Shown here: positions 4,170 through 5,254 of the stretch, in pieces
Layout of the letters: every line of letters begins with the position of its first letter
Position numbering within the stretch: position 1 is the first letter of the stretch
NCBI GenBank assembly: GCA_016936035.1
Contig: JAFGPU010000328.1
Coordinates: 1 to 5,254, forward strand
Source of the DNA: Acidimicrobiales bacterium
GTDB lineage: Bacteria; Actinomycetota; Acidimicrobiia; Acidimicrobiales; VFJN01
DNA length: 5,254 nt
Direction of reading: 5' to 3'
Program-made: the position numbers and the translations under genes
The notes under the pieces: generated by a model
The model's input: the letters and a program-made list of their open reading frames with translations, nothing else
Told to the model about the DNA's origin: nothing
Databases searched by the model: none

Positions 4170-5254
4170 GTGACCGACAACCCGACCGCCACGTCCCGTC
4201 CACCTCTCGCGCTCACCGTCGACGGGCAGCCGGTCGAGGTGCCCGACGACGGGTCGAACCTGCTCATGGTGCTGCGTGAGCACCTGGGACTGCGGTCGGC
4301 CAAGGACGGGTGCAGCCCGCAGGGGCAGTGCGGGTGCTGCACCGTGCTCGTCGACGGCCAGCCCCGGGTGGCGTGCGTGACGCCGGCCCGGCGGGTGCGG
4401 GGGCGGTCGATCACCACGCTCGACGGGCTCGACGACGCCGAGCGCCGCTCGTGGGGCGAGGCGTTCTGCGCCACGGGAGCGAGCCAGTGCGGCTTCTGCA
4501 CGCCCGGCATCGTCGTGCGCCTGTCGGGGCTCGCAGCCAAGGGCGCAGGCAACGAGGCCGCGGTCGAGCAGGCGCTGCTCGCCCACCTGTGCCGGTGCAC
4601 CGGCTGGCGCACCATCCTCGACGCCTGGACGTTGCACGCGACCGGCGGCGCCGCCGACGCCCTCGCGACCCGCGACCTCGCCGCCGCCTCCGAGCGGGCC
4701 TCCATCGAGGGTCGCTCGCCTCAGCGGGTGTCGTCCGATGTCGCGCTCGGTCACGGCGGCTTCGCCGACGACGAGGCACCCGCCGATGCGCTGGTGGCGG
4801 TGCCCGACCCGTCGGGGGGCTGGGCCGTGGGCGAGACGCTGGGCGCGGCCCGCCTGGCGGCCGGCAAGGTGCAGGGGCGCCGCACCACCGTCGAGCTGCG
4901 CCATCCCCTCGACCTGCCCGACGGCGAGTGGGACGCGACGCTGCGCACCACGTGGGTCGAGCCGGCTTACCTCGAGCTCGACGCGTCGTGGTGCGCGCCG
5001 GGGGGTGAACCGGCGACCCCCCTGGCCAACGGTGGTGCTTTCGGCGGCAAGATCACGTCCGTCGTCACTGCCGCCGCCCGCGAACTGGCGGACCGGCACG
5101 CCCGTCCCGTGCGGGTGGTGCTCGCCCGCGAGGACGCGGTGCGTCTCGGTCCCAAGCGGCCCCCGGTGGCTGGGGGCATGCGTGCCGATGGATCCGGAGT
5201 GCTGCGCGTCGTGGCGACGCCCGGCGTCGAGGATGTGGTCGCGGCCGTCGCTCC
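4170..5254 (+). CDS. Single-chain molybdenum hydroxylase (xanthine dehydrogenase/aldehyde oxidoreductase type), C-terminus beyond window
   Basis: These cytoplasmic enzymes hydroxylate purines, aldehydes or other heterocycles at a molybdopterin centre and pass electrons through two [2Fe-2S] clusters. The 361 visible residues start with a plant-ferredoxin-like domain (about 12-85): C48, C54, C57 and C69, in GCSPQGQCGCCTV and VACVTP. The second, all-helical [2Fe-2S] domain (about 86-160) has C107 and C110 in SQCGFCTPG and C141 and C143 in LCRCTGWRTI. A linker (161-186) leads to molybdopterin-domain sequence: GHGGFADDE (194-202), VGETLGAARLAAGKV (220-234), VEPAYLE (263-269), the Moco loop GGAFGGK (288-294), and RPVRVVLAREDAV followed by the RP-G-DG block (to about 350). 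No FAD domain lies between, as in the Desulfovibrio gigas enzyme. The molybdopterin part is unusually short before the FGGK loop. GTG 4170 is chosen by its -10 spacing. The substrate cannot be told; a xanthine dehydrogenase label would be a guess. The Fe-S parts are certain, catalytic activity is not. Confidence 0.88.
   Translation, partial: MTDNPTATSRPPLALTVDGQPVEVPDDGSNLLMVLREHLGLRSAKDGCSPQGQCGCCTVLVDGQPRVACVTPARRVRGRSITTLDGLDDAERRSWGEAFCATGASQCGFCTPGIVVRLSGLAAKGAGNEAAVEQALLAHLCRCTGWRTILDAWTLHATGGAADALATRDLAAASERASIEGRSPQRVSSDVALGHGGFADDEAPADALVAVPDPSGGWAVGETLGAARLAAGKVQGRRTTVELRHPLDLPDGEWDATLRTTWVEPAYLELDASWCAPGGEPATPLANGGAFGGKITSVVTAAARELADRHARPVRVVLAREDAVRLGPKRPPVAGGMRADGSGVLRVVATPGVEDVVAAVA

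Noticed and set aside
2056..4203. A 715-codon open frame on the minus strand opposite the propeller gene
   Set aside because: It mirrors the plus-strand gene, is Val/Asp/Gly/Arg-rich with no recognisable domain, and has no start signal. Such shadow frames are common in GC-rich DNA. The plus strand has clear propeller motifs.
4650..4740. An FAD-binding domain between the Fe-S and Mo parts of the hydroxylase
   Set aside because: Only about 30 residues of Ala/Arg-rich linker lie there, far too few for a CoxM/FAD domain.
4095..5099. A 334-codon minus-strand frame opposite the Mo hydroxylase
   Set aside because: The plus strand encodes eight correctly placed cluster cysteines and the FGGK loop; the antisense product resembles nothing.
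1..5254. Mobile elements, CRISPR arrays, tRNA genes or prophage parts
   Set aside because: No transposase motifs, terminal repeats, spaced repeats or cloverleaf sequences were seen, and composition is even across the window.

Overview
The window is very GC-rich DNA with strong G/C preference at third codon positions. It uses GTG (and perhaps TTG) starts and TANNNT-type -10 boxes placed only 6-7 nt before start codons. This fits a high-GC actinobacterium. The protein style (Mrp, SufR-like and A-type carrier genes clustered together, plus a single-chain Fe-S/molybdenum hydroxylase) suggests Acidimicrobiia or a relative, but that placement is inference. No tRNA, rRNA, CRISPR array, insertion sequence or other mobile element is visible.

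Left part (1-2143): an iron-sulfur cluster biogenesis locus. An Mrp/ApbC-type P-loop carrier runs leftward and is cut by the window edge. It is divergent from a COG2345/SufR-type winged-helix regulator with four cysteines at 991-1701. The 57-bp gap between them holds two head-to-head -10 boxes, each fused to a copy of ACCGGT, with a third copy between. Both mRNAs are predicted to start at the GTG start codon. After a spacer with a hairpin and a likely promoter comes an ErpA/IscA/HesB A-type carrier (1823-2143) with a strong Shine-Dalgarno sequence. The likely scheme is that the regulator senses Fe-S status and controls the carriers.

Middle (2144-4116): a terminator-like hairpin, then a large membrane-anchored protein. 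It has an Arg/Gly/Pro/Tyr-rich cytoplasmic tail, one transmembrane helix, an acidic/Thr/Pro linker and an extracytoplasmic PQQ-like (BamB-type) beta-propeller. Its true N-terminus is uncertain, and codon use suggests a missing base near 2276-2284.

Right part (4117-5254): a separate, probably leaderless gene for a single-chain molybdenum hydroxylase of the xanthine dehydrogenase/aldehyde oxidoreductase superfamily, cut by the right edge. Two [2Fe-2S] domains are joined directly to a molybdopterin-domain segment. That segment looks strongly shortened: the FGGK loop is present but the segment that normally precedes it is missing. This is the most unusual item in the window.
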